Notes: a model not told the origin generated them from the letters alone. Positions 1 to 10,352 are shown, counted from the stretch's first letter. The stretch is DNA of 64,000 nucleotides from Lepidostoma basale (GCA_022606425.2 JAHDVF020000016.1:5238501-5302500), one strand, 5' to 3'. Numbers and translations are program-made.

Positions 1-2212
1 GGCTTAGATTCCCACGGAGAAGCATGGCGGACGTCTTGGCAGGGGAGAAGGAAAGCTTGTTTCGTTCGCCCCACGCCGCAATCATCCTCAAGCATTCATT
101 TGAGACCATTTCAAGTTCATTCCGGCTCTTTCCGCACACAAGGAGGAGCGCGTCGTCGGCATACGCGACCACAGTGCTAGTTCCCGGTAACGGTAGGCGG
201 AGGACGTCGTCGAATAGGACGTTCCAGAGGGTCGGCCCAAGGACCGAGCCCTGAGGGCATCCCATCGTCGACTCTCTCTCGACTCGAGTTTCTCCGTGGA
301 TGATTTCAACTCTCCTGTCTTTGAAGTAGTCGGAAATTATATTAAACAATTCTCGAGGGCATCCTCGGCTGCGTAGCTTCGAAAGTATCATGGGCCACCA
401 GGCGTTGTCAAACGCGCCGCTTATATCGAGAAACACACCCACCGCGTACTTGTTATCCCCTCGAGCAGAGTCACTTACCCAATCCAGCGCGTATTTAATG
501 GCATCCTCAGTGGAGCGTCCTCTGACAAATCCAAACTGCTTAGGGCATGGGGGGGAAAGGGCGGCATCGAGTCTGCCGCGCACCAGCTTTTCCAGGACCT
601 TGCCAAAGATTGGAAGGAGCGTAATCGGCCGGTACGCACCAGGATCGGTGCGAGGTTTATCTCCTGGTTTGGGAATGACTCTGATCGATCCCATCTTCCA
701 GTCGGTAGGGAAGACTCCTCTCCTCAAGCATGACTGCATGACCAGGGTCATCTCCTCACCGGCAAATTGCCAGACTTTTTTAACAATCACGCCGGTGACT
801 CTATCAACGCCTGGTGACTTAGCAGGGCCCAGACCCTTCACTATGACATCCAATTCAGCTTTGGTGACTTGTGCGACAGGCTGTCTGCCCCGGATATCCC
901 GAGGGGGGATACGACAGAGGGCGCGAATCTGCTGATGATGAGCACCCTCGCCCTCCGTCGACTCCAGGGGAGCCAGCCTGTTCAGTAGCGCCATCAGAGT
1001 TTCCGAGATGCCCACGGTCTCCACCCCTCCACCCGCAATGATAGTGGAGAGGCAGCCACCGCAGGGATCTTTTGCCTTGCCGATGACACCACCGAGTGTC
1101 CAGGGGTTGGCGTTCCCGACCTCTGTGACCCAGCCCCGCCAGGAAGAGGCCTTGGCCTGCCGGATGGTCTTAGAGTATGCTCCCCTGGCAGTCCGGAGTT
1201 CGCCAAGGAGCGCTTCCTCTCTCCGGGGAGAGAGACCGCCCTTCCTGGCCCCCCCAGCCCGCCTGTAGGCACGTCTGTAAGCCCTCCTGGCCTCCGTGCA
1301 GTCGGTGTTCCACCAGGCTGAACGGTGGCCGCCTCCCGGCGCGGTGCGACCGAGCGCGCGATCCGACGCCCTAACCACTGCACGGCTGAAGTGATTTCCC
1401 AAATTATCCGGATCCTCCGACGCGATCCTCCTAAAGTCACTCAACTCGTCTTTCAAAACGTCGCCGAAACGGTCCCAATCTGCCCGAGAGGTCCGGAACC
1501 GCCACTGACCCCTGGCCACCGGCCGCACCGTTCCCCCGACCGAAAAGGTAATGAGACGATGATCACTGAGAACATCGCATTCATGAACCGTCCAGCCGGA
1601 GATCCGGGGGTACACCGAACCAGAACAGAGGGTGACGTCAATGCAGCTCTCTCCGCAGGGCCCAGCAAAGGTAGGGAGCTGACCTGGTAGGTTAAGGACG
1701 TGTAGCCCTGAAGAGGCCACAAATTCCTCGACCATTTCAGTCCGATCCCTCCTCGAGTGGGACCTTGTGGTGTCATGCCACAGGGAAGAGTGCGCATTGA
1801 AGTCACCACCTATTATCACGGGTCGATCCTCAGCTCTCTCAAGCACCCGCTCAAGCGCGCTGATATGGGGCTCAGCAGAATCACCATACTTAAAATAAGT
1901 GGAAACAAAGAGGATTTCTCTGCCTCCAATGACAATAGAAACGCAGACAGCGTCCTCCCCGGAGAGGCCCTCCAACAGGAGGGGACGGACTGAGGGATTG
2001 CCGATTACTATCCCCGCCCTGGGGAAGGCACCCCTCTCAAGGACAAAGCTGGGCTCCCCAATGCCACGCGTCCTGCCCCCCCAGGCGTACTGCTCCTGAA
2101 TTAAGGCAATGTCCAATACTCTTTCACGCATTACGCGCTGCAACATGAGTGTTGCAGCACGCGACCTCCCTAGGTTGATTTGTCCTATTCTGAACTTGGC
2201 GCTAGCAGCCAT
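1..2212 (-). CDS. ORF2: endonuclease-reverse transcriptase of R1-clade LINE (C-terminus off window)
   Basis: Reading from the ATG at 2212-2210, the frame stays open for 737 codons to the window edge. Residues about 8-225 form an AP-type endonuclease that nicks target DNA: Q11/N13, E40, the GDFNAHS block (D137, N139), D192, and SDHRL with D217/H218. The RT domain follows from about residue 440. It contains KSPGVDR, PKPGD, AYRPITLLP, GFVRGRST, FLDISGAFDNAWW, MGCPQGSVLGP and the catalytic YADD at residues 684-687 (bases 152-163). The thumb and any C-terminal zinc knuckle lie outside. The start codon overlaps the end of ORF1 by 11 bp in another frame (ATGGCTGCTAG), the usual coupling in this group. 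I checked the frame codon by codon over the endonuclease and linker and spot-checked the RT part; no stop or frameshift was found. Confidence 0.93.
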   Translation of the reverse strand, partial: MAASAKFRIGQINLGRSRAATLMLQRVMRERVLDIALIQEQYAWGGRTRGIGEPSFVLERGAFPRAGIVIGNPSVRPLLLEGLSGEDAVCVSIVIGGREILFVSTYFKYGDSAEPHISALERVLERAEDRPVIIGGDFNAHSSLWHDTTRSHSRRDRTEMVEEFVASSGLHVLNLPGQLPTFAGPCGESCIDVTLCSGSVYPRISGWTVHECDVLSDHRLITFSVGGTVRPVARGQWRFRTSRADWDRFGDVLKDELSDFRRIASEDPDNLGNHFSRAVVRASDRALGRTAPGGGHRSAWWNTDCTEARRAYRRAYRRAGGARKGGLSPRREEALLGELRTARGAYSKTIRQAKASSWRGWVTEVGNANPWTLGGVIGKAKDPCGGCLSTIIAGGGVETVGISETLMALLNRLAPLESTEGEGAHHQQIRALCRIPPRDIRGRQPVAQVTKAELDVIVKGLGPAKSPGVDRVTGVIVKKVWQFAGEEMTLVMQSCLRRGVFPTDWKMGSIRVIPKPGDKPRTDPGAYRPITLLPIFGKVLEKLVRGRLDAALSPPCPKQFGFVRGRSTEDAIKYALDWVSDSARGDNKYAVGVFLDISGAFDNAWWPMILSKLRSRGCPRELFNIISDYFKDRRVEIIHGETRVERESTMGCPQGSVLGPTLWNVLFDDVLRLPLPGTSTVVAYADDALLLVCGKSRNELEMVSNECLRMIAAWGERNKLSFSPAKTSAMLLRGNLS

Positions 2213-3785
2213 AGTCAGTCGTTCGTAACACTTGGCTCACGGCTGCCAGATATGCTGGGCACTTGGAGTCGCCCGTGGGATGGTCCGCCTGCCGTTTGAA
2301 ACGCGCACAGGTGGCACATTTAGGTGGGCTGTTCCTATTTGGGCAGTCCTTATCCTGGTGGCCGTCAGCAGCACAGTATCTACAGGTCTCCTGCTCGCGC
2401 GTGCAGCGCCTGGACATGTGGCCATACAGATGGCATTTAAAACATCGAATTGCCCCCACATAGTCTCGACAGCGGCAAGCCTCCCAGCCCATATACACGA
2501 AGCCCGCGGAAACCAGTACAGACCTGGCCACGGGATGCATAGCGTACACCCCGTTCTCCCTGCCCGATCCCCGATTTCCGAAGGTGCTCACCCTCCTAAA
2601 AGTCCGCGAGAATTCTTCCTCGCTGAGAGTGGAGGAAGCCACAGACGCGTCTGCCAGGTTGGAATCGTATATTTCCTTTGCAAGGGCTGCATCCTTCAGC
2701 GCCGAGGGAACGTCATAAATAACGATCCTCGGCAGTCTACCCCGCGGCTCCACCAGAGTCAGCCCTCTCTCCAGCAGTTGAGTCCTCTTCTCTCCAATTT
2801 TGGTGATTCCCTCTTTCGAGGAAGTCTCCACCAATAGTCCAGCTCCCCTGATCCGACGGGTGCGGACAGGCTGAAAGCCGTCCCTCTTCGGATCCAGAGT
2901 AGCCATAAGTGTTTTCTTTGTGTCCTCGGAGGAAGCCCCCTCCGGCCTAGCTGGGTAGACTAGCACGGTCGGTCTAGCTGGTCCGACCGTGCGATCGACC
3001 CCCCCAACACAGAGTTTAGGGACAGCAGCAGCGACTACCCCCGCATACGAGTGGGTGCCCCCGCCAGGCAGCGGGGGAAGGGTCCCAGAAAGTCCCGATG
3101 CCTCATGTCCGCTGCCTCTGCGCTCCAGGGCGTCAAGGACGCCCTCCCTCACCGCCCCGCGAACCACACCCGTCATGGAAGCCTTTAACTCCCGCCGCCG
3201 CACGTCCTCAGCAACCTCAAGCTCCACAACTCTACTCTCCAACTTCAATATTTGGCTAGAGAGATATTCTAGATGCAACTCAATTTCGGCTTGAGCCGCG
3301 GACACACGATCCCTCTGATCCAGATTGACCCTGCCAGAACCTCCAAGCGCAACGGCAGCAATGGACTCCACCGCACGCTCAACAGCACAGACAGCCTCAG
3401 GCTTCATAGGGGTCCTAAAGGCGTCCACATTCGTCATAGCAGCGTCAGCGGAGGTAGGCGCCTCGGCGGAAGCCGGGTCAGCAGCAGCGGCCAACTTCTT
3501 GCTCCTGGTACCTCCAGCCGGAGCAGCGGCAAGTAGACGCCCCTCCAACGAGGAGTCCAGGGCCTCACTCTTCTTTCCTTTCCCCCGTTTAGTGGTCGGT
3601 GGGGCAGCAGCCGGCACCTCAGTCAAGTTGGGCAATGAAGAGCCGACTGTCTTCAAAGACGGGGACCTATGCAGCGACTTTCGAGGCCGAAATGGGCCAG
3701 CCACGTCCTCAATCACACTCGGAGAAGCCGGAGGTGTCACCGGCTTCTCCCTCACGCCCTTTGCACCCGACGGGGTCGGAGGCAT
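2202..3785 (-). CDS. ORF1: gag-like RNA-binding protein of R1-clade LINE
   Basis: 527 residues. In this family ORF1 coats the element RNA and forms the particle used for target-primed reverse transcription. The first 130 residues are Ala/Pro/Ser-rich and look disordered. Residues about 152-205 are charged and heptad-like (coiled coil). The middle (about 245-440) is a Gag-like region. The end carries three zinc knuckles: C448-C451-H456-C461 and C468-C471-H476-C481 (both CX2CX4HX4C), then C490-C493-H502-C509 with wider spacing. The stop lies inside the ORF2 start region. I chose the first ATG after the A/T-rich leader; an upstream in-frame start was not seen. Intact, so potentially functional. 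Confidence 0.9.
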   Translation of the reverse strand: MPPTPSGAKGVREKPVTPPASPSVIEDVAGPFRPRKSLHRSPSLKTVGSSLPNLTEVPAAAPPTTKRGKGKKSEALDSSLEGRLLAAAPAGGTRSKKLAAAADPASAEAPTSADAAMTNVDAFRTPMKPEAVCAVERAVESIAAVALGGSGRVNLDQRDRVSAAQAEIELHLEYLSSQILKLESRVVELEVAEDVRRRELKASMTGVVRGAVREGVLDALERRGSGHEASGLSGTLPPLPGGGTHSYAGVVAAAVPKLCVGGVDRTVGPARPTVLVYPARPEGASSEDTKKTLMATLDPKRDGFQPVRTRRIRGAGLLVETSSKEGITKIGEKRTQLLERGLTLVEPRGRLPRIVIYDVPSALKDAALAKEIYDSNLADASVASSTLSEEEFSRTFRRVSTFGNRGSGRENGVYAMHPVARSVLVSAGFVYMGWEACRCRDYVGAIRCFKCHLYGHMSRRCTREQETCRYCAADGHQDKDCPNRNSPPKCATCARFKRQADHPTGDSKCPAYLAAVSQVLRTTDYGC

Positions 3786-4580
3786 CGCTCATTCAAGGGA
3801 CGCACCAGATATATGAGATTGAAGAAAATAAAGAATACAAAAAAATAATAATAATAAAAAAAAGTATATAAAGTTCAAAACAACAACACAAACAACAAAA
3901 GTATTTAAAAAAAAAACTTAAAACTTAGAACACAAGATATAAAATTTTTTTTTTTCTTTTTTTTAAATAAAATTACAAAAAAAAAAAAAATTAAAATCGG
4001 TATTGTCTGTGTATCACTTTACATCACGTACCACTCGTGGCACAGTGTATGGGTCCACTTATGATCTATTAATGAGACACCATAGATTGGCACGGCAAAT
4101 TATCTATGATAAAACATTTTGATAACTGACAGTTCAGTATTCAAATTCAGAACGAAAAAAAAAAAAAAGTAAATAAATAGAAAAGTCACTAGAAAATAAA
4201 TCTCACAACAATGTAAGACAACACCACCATTGGCGCACCGGGCACTCGCGGAACACTCCTGATCACAACTTATGCGTAGGAAAACACTACTGATTGCAAA
4301 TGATTTTAAAAAACTGTAGGAGCATGGCCTTGCGCGTGCAATGACAGCCGTCGTCCCACCGGAAGTGAGAGTACTTCGAGTGTAACACGCCGCGAATGTC
4401 ACACTCGAGATATTTGTAAGGGTTGACATGAATGCGCGCATTCCTCCGGCGAGATGAGATGAACAATATTTCATTCGGAAAGGCGAAAGTGTACCACGAA
4501 CAGGGCACGAGGTTCTCCACTGTGTGGGATAACGGCAATGTAAATAAATTGCACTTTTACAACGGACGATATATCTTCCT
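3786..4580 (-). other. Leader of the R1-like element, then A/T tracts and unassigned DNA
   Basis: Directly upstream of ORF1 are poly-A/poly-T stretches (3840-3990). Then comes moderately complex DNA (4000-4560) that could be the 5' UTR or unrelated flank. A 162-codon open frame on the minus strand (4100-4588) has no recognisable domain and a tract-rich composition; I do not call it a gene. The element's true 5' end is not resolved. Confidence 0.4.
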
Positions 4581-4669
4581 CTGTTCATGCAAAAAGAAAA
4601 ATGTCTGAAATCAAAACATAATCAGACACTTTGGATCGTGAATGCGTGGACCTTTTTATTATTATCACA

Positions 4670-4951
4670 CTTATTTTTTATACTATCTTCTTTCTTCTTC
4701 TTTCGCCTGTCCATTTTCCATTATTTGGGGTCGGCTTTCCTAATACAGCTCCGCCAAGTCTTACAATTCAGGGTCATCTGGCTGTCCAGTCCCAGCGCCT
4801 TCAGGTCATTCCTAACTGTGGACATCCACGTTGTAAAAGGTTGACCAGGTCTCCCCCTTCCATCTTTCACTTGCAGAGCCTTCGTTGGTTTAAATCTAAT
4901 GGATTGCTTTGCAGTAAAGAGTAAAAAAGTTTCAGGTTCTTGGGTAGCCAC
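4670..4951 (-). pseudogene. 3' end of an RTE-like LINE, (GAA)n-tailed
   Basis: The minus-strand peptide ends with the pattern DGRGRPGQPFTTWMSTVRND...LNCKTWRSCIRKADPK. This is the Arg/Gly/Pro-then-Trp tail typical of RTE-like RT C-termini in insects. A stop and a GAAGAA-rich tail (4678-4705) follow. Only the last 75 or so codons remain, so this is a 5'-truncated dead copy. Confidence 0.7.
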
Positions 4952-5030
4952 TTGGGCCTTTAATGTGGTAGTTTGTTTTTCACATTTGTATACAGCAGAT
5001 TATTTAAATTCAATTACCGTATACGAACTG

Positions 5031-5201
5031 TTGATTCTCATGACGTGTGATGGCAGCTAATCTATCGCCATTTTATTGTCACGTGAATTTTACACCAGAC
5101 CAAAGATAATGTAACAATCACATTACCATCACCGGGAATCGAACCCGGGATCTTAGGTGTGGCAGTCATAACTCTTGCCACTCTGCCACGAAGATCGGCA
5201 T
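5031..5201 (-). mobile_element. tRNA-derived SINE
   Basis: Read on the minus strand, the head has a Pol III A-box-like segment (GTGGCAGAGTGGCAAGAG) and a B box (GGTTCGATTCC). A non-tRNA body follows, ending in GTCATGAGAATCAA. The same body appears at 21921-22090, 37600-37653 and 63514-63905, so it is a repeated family. It is not a tRNA gene: no cloverleaf closes around the boxes. Confidence 0.8.
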
Positions 5202-5229
5202 TGTACTATATGGCTGTTAAACTTGGACT

Positions 5230-5615
5230 TTGAAAGTGAATGTAATGAACCGGTTGGAAGTGTTTGAGATGTGGATATACCGCAAAATGCTCCGTATACC
5301 TTGGACTGGTCAGTACGCAGATGTACAACAGAAATCCAGAGTCAATAGAGAGCTGTTGTCGAGTGTGAAGGTTCGAAAGGTTTCATATTTGGGTCATGTC
5401 CTAACGGGAAAAAATTACCACCTGCTTTGGCTGATAATCATGGGCAAAATAGAGTGACGGTGGAGATTTGGCATAAGGCAGTTGTCCTGGTTGTGGAATT
5501 TAAAGATTGGACAGAAATGAGAAGAGTTGAGAACCTGTTCCAAGTAGCGCAAGACGGATATGTTTTCGCTGCAGTAATTGCCAACGTTGGGGAGACCTGA
5601 TACGGCACCAGAAAA
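5230..5615 (+). pseudogene. C-terminal fragment of RTE-like RT (family 2)
   Basis: The translation begins NRLEVFEMWIYRKMLRIPW and continues through VKVRKVSYLGHVLTGKN and LIIMGKIE. After a stop/frame change, GRWRFGIRQLSWLWNL and VAQDGYVFAAVIANVG follow. These blocks are the RT-thumb-to-C-terminus pattern of insect RTE-like LINEs. Stops break the frame, and the copy ends at an A tract (about 5611). It is only about 30 bp from the minus-strand SINE. Confidence 0.75.
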
Positions 5616-5654
5616 AAAACTTATTTCACACTCACTCCGTGAGTTTAAAGTTCA

Positions 5655-5885
5655 AAGGACCAACATTTTTCATCCTTCTTCTTTATCGCAGTTTCCGTCC
5701 TGGAGAATGGTATGCAGCAAAGTCTAGCATCTCATTCTCCACTGCGCTCGGTCTTCTGCAGTCCTCTTCAGCTCAACATATGAGCGCCCCTTATAGCTGG
5801 CTCCCTCAACCATTCCCTGTATTATGTCGTGCAGGAGACCCTCATGGTTCATAGCGTGACCGATCTGTTGAACTCGTCTCCGGAA
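5655..5885 (-). pseudogene. C-terminal fragment of RTE-like RT (family 3)
   Basis: On the minus strand the frame reads QIGHAMNHEGLLHDIIQGMV, then KGRSYVELKRTAEDRAQWRMRC and stop. This is an RTE-like C-terminal signature (ELKR.AEDR..WR). The short tail contains GAAGAAGG. It is 5'-truncated and carries only about 75 codons. Confidence 0.65.
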
Positions 5886-6480
5886 TCCAAAAATTTAATG
5901 CTATACAATATACAATATACACATTTCAATTTCAGAAGAAAAAAATCTAAAAAAAAAAATCCGTTACGGGACTCGTAACGGCAACCCTCGCTGTACGCGA
6001 ACAGTGATTTTTAAGTCACTGAACACGTAATATAAGATTTAGTGCGCTCTTTTCGAAAGACTCACTCCGCACTCCCTAACCACCACGAATGAGTTATTGT
6101 ACAGAATAATTGATACTTAAAATTTTATTTAATGCGATCATTCAAACGGAAATATAAAACCAGATTTATTATATTTCACGACACAATAAATAATTAAATA
6201 ATAATTAAGACTTTTTCAAAAAGATGAGTTTTTTTGCTTTCGCATAAAGTAAAATGAACACACATATAATTAAAAAAAATCTGTAAGATATATTTCTTAA
6301 ATTGCGGAACTATTAAGTAAAGTAAAAAAAAGTTACGAGTTAAAAAAAAAATTAATAGCACTCTAAATAACATCAATTATACTTCACATAATATTATGTT
6401 GGGGTAGTTTTTTATATAGCTGTTCCATTACTCAGTGGTGATCTTTATTCTTATATGGCCGAATATATCCTGTTTATGCA
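5886..6480. other. AT-rich DNA, nothing recognised
   Basis: Low-complexity A/T runs with no coding pattern, no inverted repeat and no match to the repeats found elsewhere in the window. Confidence 0.6.
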
Positions 6481-6485
6481 GGATA

Positions 6486-6985
6486 TCAACTTTCTTCCTG
6501 TGGTGAAGACGAACAGCCTTCTCTTCGTCTCATTGGTGGTCGTCCTGGCGGTCGACAGCCCTCTGGAGTCTCGTGAATCACGATCTTAGGAATCCTTGCT
6601 GAATCCATTCTCTCGATGTGGTCTCTCCAGAATCGTCTTCTCTGCCTACTCCATCTCACTATGTATTCAATTTTGCAGAATCTGCGAATTTCTTCATTGG
6701 GTATCCTATCTCTTAGGGTTCTCCCCACAATAGGTCGCAATGTTCACATTTCTGCTACTCTTAAGAGATGTATGGTTCTGACAGTGTCTGCTCTTGTTTC
6801 GATTCCGTAAGTCATTATGGGCCTAATGCATATTTTATAAATTCTAACATTGCTTTGCACTAGCATATGCTTAATGTCCCAAACAGTGTCCTTTAAGGAT
6901 CCCGAAGATAACTGCTGCTTTATCAGTCTGTTTTTTAACTTCATTATATAGATCGCTGGAACTAGATATCTCCACATCTGAACTT
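6486..6985 (-). pseudogene. RTE-like RT C-terminal region, frameshifted (family 4)
   Basis: Two adjacent minus-strand frames together give the order LKNRLIKQQLSSGSLKDT, YKICIRPIMTYGIETRADT, then after a frame change GRTLRDRIPNEEIRRFC, VRWSRQRRRFWRDHIERMD and PPGRPPMRR. This is the connection/C-terminal domain of an RTE-like element. The same family, with the WSRQRK..W.GHVQRMD block, recurs at 32410 (plus) and 33945 (minus). The reading frame is broken, so the copy is dead. Confidence 0.75.
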
Positions 6986-6989
6986 CATG

Positions 6990-7845
6990 ACTGTTCTATG
7001 GGTTTATCGTCTACAACCAGTTTGCATCTGAGAGGCTGTCTGGATATTGTTAGACATTTTGTTTTGGCGACAGATATCATTTTATTATACTTTTCAGACG
7101 CTTATATTTGAAAGACATTATATTTATAAACATATATTCTCAGACATTCGGATGACATGGTACCAGCCATCTTAACTGAAACATTTCTCTCTCTTATATT
7201 GTATAATACCAAATGTATTTCGTCCTTGTAAAGAAATTGAAAATGTGATGACGCCTCAACAAATCCTTACTCAGAGATACAGAGCAAAGGATTGTACGGT
7301 GGTGACATAAATAATGTATTGTGTACAAAGTGCGAATCTAAGTAGCACAAATGGCGTGCCTACTCAAGAAAACGAGTAGGTTCCTACGGTTGTACTCCTA
7401 CGACATTTAATCAAAACTTATCAAAGGCCCTTTTTAATATTAAAAAGGTCAGGCCCTTTGGCAATTTATGAAACTGGAAATATAAAATTAAGGAACGGTT
7501 AGCCTAAAGTAAACCTTTCAAAGCAATATTAAAAATGTACCGTAATGTACATTTTGACGTTATGGAAAGTAATATTAATTTTAATGCTACGCTATGACAC
7601 ATAATTGATGGTTATATGAACTAATTAAAAAGATTTTCAAAATGTTATTCCAGACACGTCTACTATCCCAATGTAACCCAAACATACAACTGTGAACATA
7701 CGTGAGAAATAAAAAGTCAACATATAACTAATGTATTAAACTGGTTTATCATTATCAGTGATGTACAGAAATGAATACGGAATATATTTGAACCTTTTCG
7801 ATTATTTTATTATTTATAAAAGATACAAGATTTATTTATAAAATA
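6990..7845. other. AT-rich DNA, nothing recognised
   Basis: No coding frame of note and no inverted or direct repeat that I could detect. Probably unique intergenic or intronic DNA. Confidence 0.5.
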
Positions 7846-7849
7846 TGCA

Positions 7850-7910
7850 GTATGGCAGTCCATTCTTTATGCCTACCCCTTCGGGGGGACGGTGTGATGG
7901 TTAGTTAGTT
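7850..7910 (+). mobile_element. 3' stub of GTTA-tailed RTE-like family
   Basis: About 50 bp encoding the last codons of this family (W.S.L.AYPFG..) followed by GATGGTTAGTTAGTTA. The tail is interrupted at 7911 by the pogo-like MITE described next. Confidence 0.8.
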
Positions 7911-7911
7911 A

Positions 7912-8245
7912 CCGTATTTTACGGACAATAAGACGCTACGGACGCACCTTAATTTTGAAACAATTGTAATTTTTACCATTTTTTATTATTAGATTGCAAA
8001 GCATGACTAAAAAAACTACCCCGCAACTCATCGGTGCACTGCCGCTGCCAGTTGAATCCAATGTTGCCAGATAGAGATAGGCTTCCCGCGGCATCGAATA
8101 TACCTATGGCCATTTTTATGACAGGCGGAAATTTCAAATCAAACACTGGACATTTTTATAATAATTTCGAGAGCAAGACGCACCTGAATTTTGGAGGTCA
8201 TTTTTTTTAAAGATAAAACTGCGTCTTATAGTCCGTAAAATACGG
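7912..8245. mobile_element. pogo/Tigger-like MITE inserted in an RTE tail
   Basis: Terminal inverted repeats: the left end reads CCGTATTTTACGGACAATAA and the complement of the right end CCGTATTTTACGGACTATAA, both continuing with GACGC. TA dinucleotides flank both sides (7910-7911 and 8246-8247). The 334-bp body has no ORF. The flanks GTTAGTTAG and TTTAGTTAC are the split tail of the RTE stub, so the MITE is the younger insertion. A pogo/Tigger assignment rests on the CCG..ATAAG.CGC end type and TA target. Confidence 0.8.
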
Positions 8246-8249
8246 TATT

Positions 8250-9235
8250 TAGTTACAACATTTAAACAAATTTTCTCAATTAAAATGTTTTTTGCCTTTG
8301 CTGTTGTCAATAATCTTAAATCTCGATGAAACGTACATTAGGAGCGTAAAGCCAAATAAATTGTACATATACGTATTATGTATTTTGAATGGAATATAAC
8401 GTTTTTTTTTTAAATCTTATACATAATAAAATATAGATTGTAAATAAATTGCAACCGAATTAAAAAAAAAACAAATGATTACTTTTAAAAAATAACACAT
8501 AAGTTACAATATATCAGATATCTGATGTCGTTGAACTAACTTATTTAAGAGAGGGTGTATCGCAACACAATATTATATTCACTTAATAATAACCTCTCGA
8601 AATTTACATATATTCATACACCGTGACACGTGTGCTGGTCGTTTTTTACGACTTTGAATATGGCCGCCTTTAAATGATTGGTTAATTTGGTAAAGCTTTG
8701 TTTATGTCATACGGAACAGATGGAAAAGGGAAGAATTATTAAAAAAAATATTTATAAAGATAATGTGTACGCTAAAAGGAAACATAATATCGTAGAATTT
8801 TATATACGAGTATTATATATAAATGTATAATTATGATAAATATTTTTTTAAATTCACATACTCAATACACTACGTTTAATTTTTTTTATTGCTATTGAAA
8901 ATATACGTGAAAATGCAATTAACTAGGAAGGTCAATTTTCCTGATTATCTAAAAGTTTCATACGCTACTGCTCATCATACCAACTTACAGAAAACTGGAT
9001 CATTACCATCTAATGACAACGGGAGACGACTTAGACATTCATACAATGTCGGAAGGTTTTATAAATAAAAAAAGTCAATTGAGTCAAGCGCATAATGTAT
9101 ACGTGACTATGTTACAAATGACATATCAAATGATATTACATTTCATCAATTGCAAAAAAGATCATTTAATTTAAAAGTTATTTAACGCTTGTATCTTATC
9201 TCGTTTTGCTATCGAATTCATTAACTGACAAGTAA
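8250..9235. other. AT-rich DNA, nothing recognised
   Basis: No coding potential. One or two weak palindromes (TATAT tracts near 8800) are expected by composition. Confidence 0.5.
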
Positions 9236-9360
9236 TTAATAAAAACGAAAAATACTGTTTTCTAGATGTTTTATTATAAGGGAAGGACATGTTTCGCTAT
9301 GCTAAGGCATTTGAAAACTTAAAAACTCTAGAAAACAGACGTAAACATTCGTATTAACCC
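9236..9360. mobile_element. Foldback FB-A, internally deleted remnant
   Basis: The left arm (TTTTCTAGATGTTTTATTATA then GACATGTTTCGC) and the outer part of the right arm (TCTAGAAAACAGACGT) remain; most of the right arm is gone. The arm sequence is shared with about ten other places in the window. Confidence 0.75.
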
Positions 9361-9556
9361 CAATAGTGCGGCCGGCTACATTTGCAGTGCAAAAAATGTT
9401 TCAAATTGCGGCAGACTACATTTGTAGGTCATATTTGAAAGTATAGTTTAAACCTTTGTACTTTTTTCCTTACTGCAAAATTGTACGTAACATTACGATA
9501 AACTGGTCAATTTGCTTGAGCTGCTAATGTAGTCAGCCGCAACCGGGACATTTTTT
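9355..9556. repeat. Candidate inverted-repeat element (MITE-like)
   Basis: GCGGCCGGCTACATTTGCAG near the left is matched, inverted, by AATGTAGTCAGCCGC near the right (9520-9545). A central GCGGCAGACTACATTTGTAG adds a direct repeat. A TTAA precedes CCCC at the left edge, but the right-hand TTAA is displaced by a T run, so the boundary and class are uncertain. Confidence 0.4.
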
Positions 9557-10051
9557 TTTAACTTCAAATGAAGCAAACCGCTTTGTTAATTATTATTAAT
9601 ATGGAGTTTTACATCATTGTTCATACACATTGTTGCAATACCTAATACATTTTCGAACAAGAAAATAAGTAGTAGACTGCGGAAAATGCCATATGATCAA
9701 ATTAATCTAATGCTTCGAAAGGGCCACTTTATGGGGTGGGGTGTTTATTATTTTTTTGCTTTGATTTGAGGAGAAACAGCATTATGGTTAGGTACGGTTA
9801 GGTTAGTAAGCTTAATTAATTAATTAATTTGGGTAAATGAGGTGCCCCTATAGTGTTGTTACTAAAACAATAAAACTGGATGTCCCTGAAAAGGCCACAT
9901 CATCGACCAAATCTTCAAATATAATGACAAGAAAAAGAGTAGAAATAAAGCACTTTTTAGAGCAATCACTACGATACATCATATGAAACTAGCTTGCCTT
10001 TTTATAACAATGTGTATAAGGGTGTTTTTTTTAGAGGTATACAAATTTCAA
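9557..10051. other. AT-rich DNA including an FB-A-type tail
   Basis: Position 9600-9625 reads ATGGAGTTTTACATCATTGT, the tail that follows FB-A hairpins elsewhere. This may be the separated tail of the 9236 remnant, with the MITE-like insert in between. The rest shows no gene. Confidence 0.45.
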
Positions 10052-10352
10052 AACTGGAACTGCCACGTGAAGATAAGTATGAATTTGGAGTATATATACA
10101 ACTTCCAAAAAATGTATCATACATGATCATAATAACAATGGTGGAATGGGGAATGTTGTAATTACATAAAGCGTGCGCTTAACCCAACCAATGACAGGTC
10201 ATAAGTCCTGTAAACACCTTGATCATCCATATTCAGTTTCCAGTTTGTTTCTTCGTCTCTATTGAGATACAATTAAAAATTTAAATTAACCACCCACAGG
10301 TGAAAATCCAGGATTCGTATACAGATGTAAGTATACATTTCACAAAATATTT
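10052..10352 (+). repeat. Direct repeat copy 1 (301 bp)
   Basis: From AACTGGAACTGCCACG to the run ending AAAATATTT, this is the same as 10569-10868 except for one extra A in an A run. It contains no ORF of note. Single-copy sequence of about 216 bp lies between the copies. Confidence 0.9.

Larger units (their letters stand above)
1..3830 (-). mobile_element. R1-clade non-LTR retrotransposon, 3' part outside window
   Basis: Two overlapping ORFs in the order gag-like ORF1 then endonuclease/RT ORF2, both on the minus strand and both open, are the layout of R1/Jockey-group LINEs. Three zinc knuckles in ORF1 and an AP-like endonuclease at the ORF2 start favour the R1 clade. GC content is far above the flanking DNA, and the border near 3.83 kb coincides with a sharp change to A/T tracts. 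No TTAGG telomeric repeat or rDNA target is visible at the 5' side, so a telomere-specific (TRAS/SART) or rDNA-specific assignment is not supported. The lack of stops suggests a young copy. Confidence 0.9.

Noticed and set aside
390..935. 181-codon plus-strand frame
   Set aside because: Antisense shadow of the R1-like ORF2, which has intact catalytic motifs on the other strand.
2232..2837. 201-codon plus-strand frame
   Set aside because: Antisense shadow of ORF1; the zinc knuckles are on the minus strand.
4100..4588. 162-codon minus-strand frame
   Set aside because: Contains poly-Phe from an A/T tract, no motif, and overlaps another minus frame of equal plausibility.
5161..5200. tRNA gene on the minus strand
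   Set aside because: A and B boxes are present but no cloverleaf closes, and the same segment is repeated in several SINE copies.
9785..9815. Insect telomeric (TTAGG)n repeat
   Set aside because: Only about three scattered TTAGG-like words; no array.
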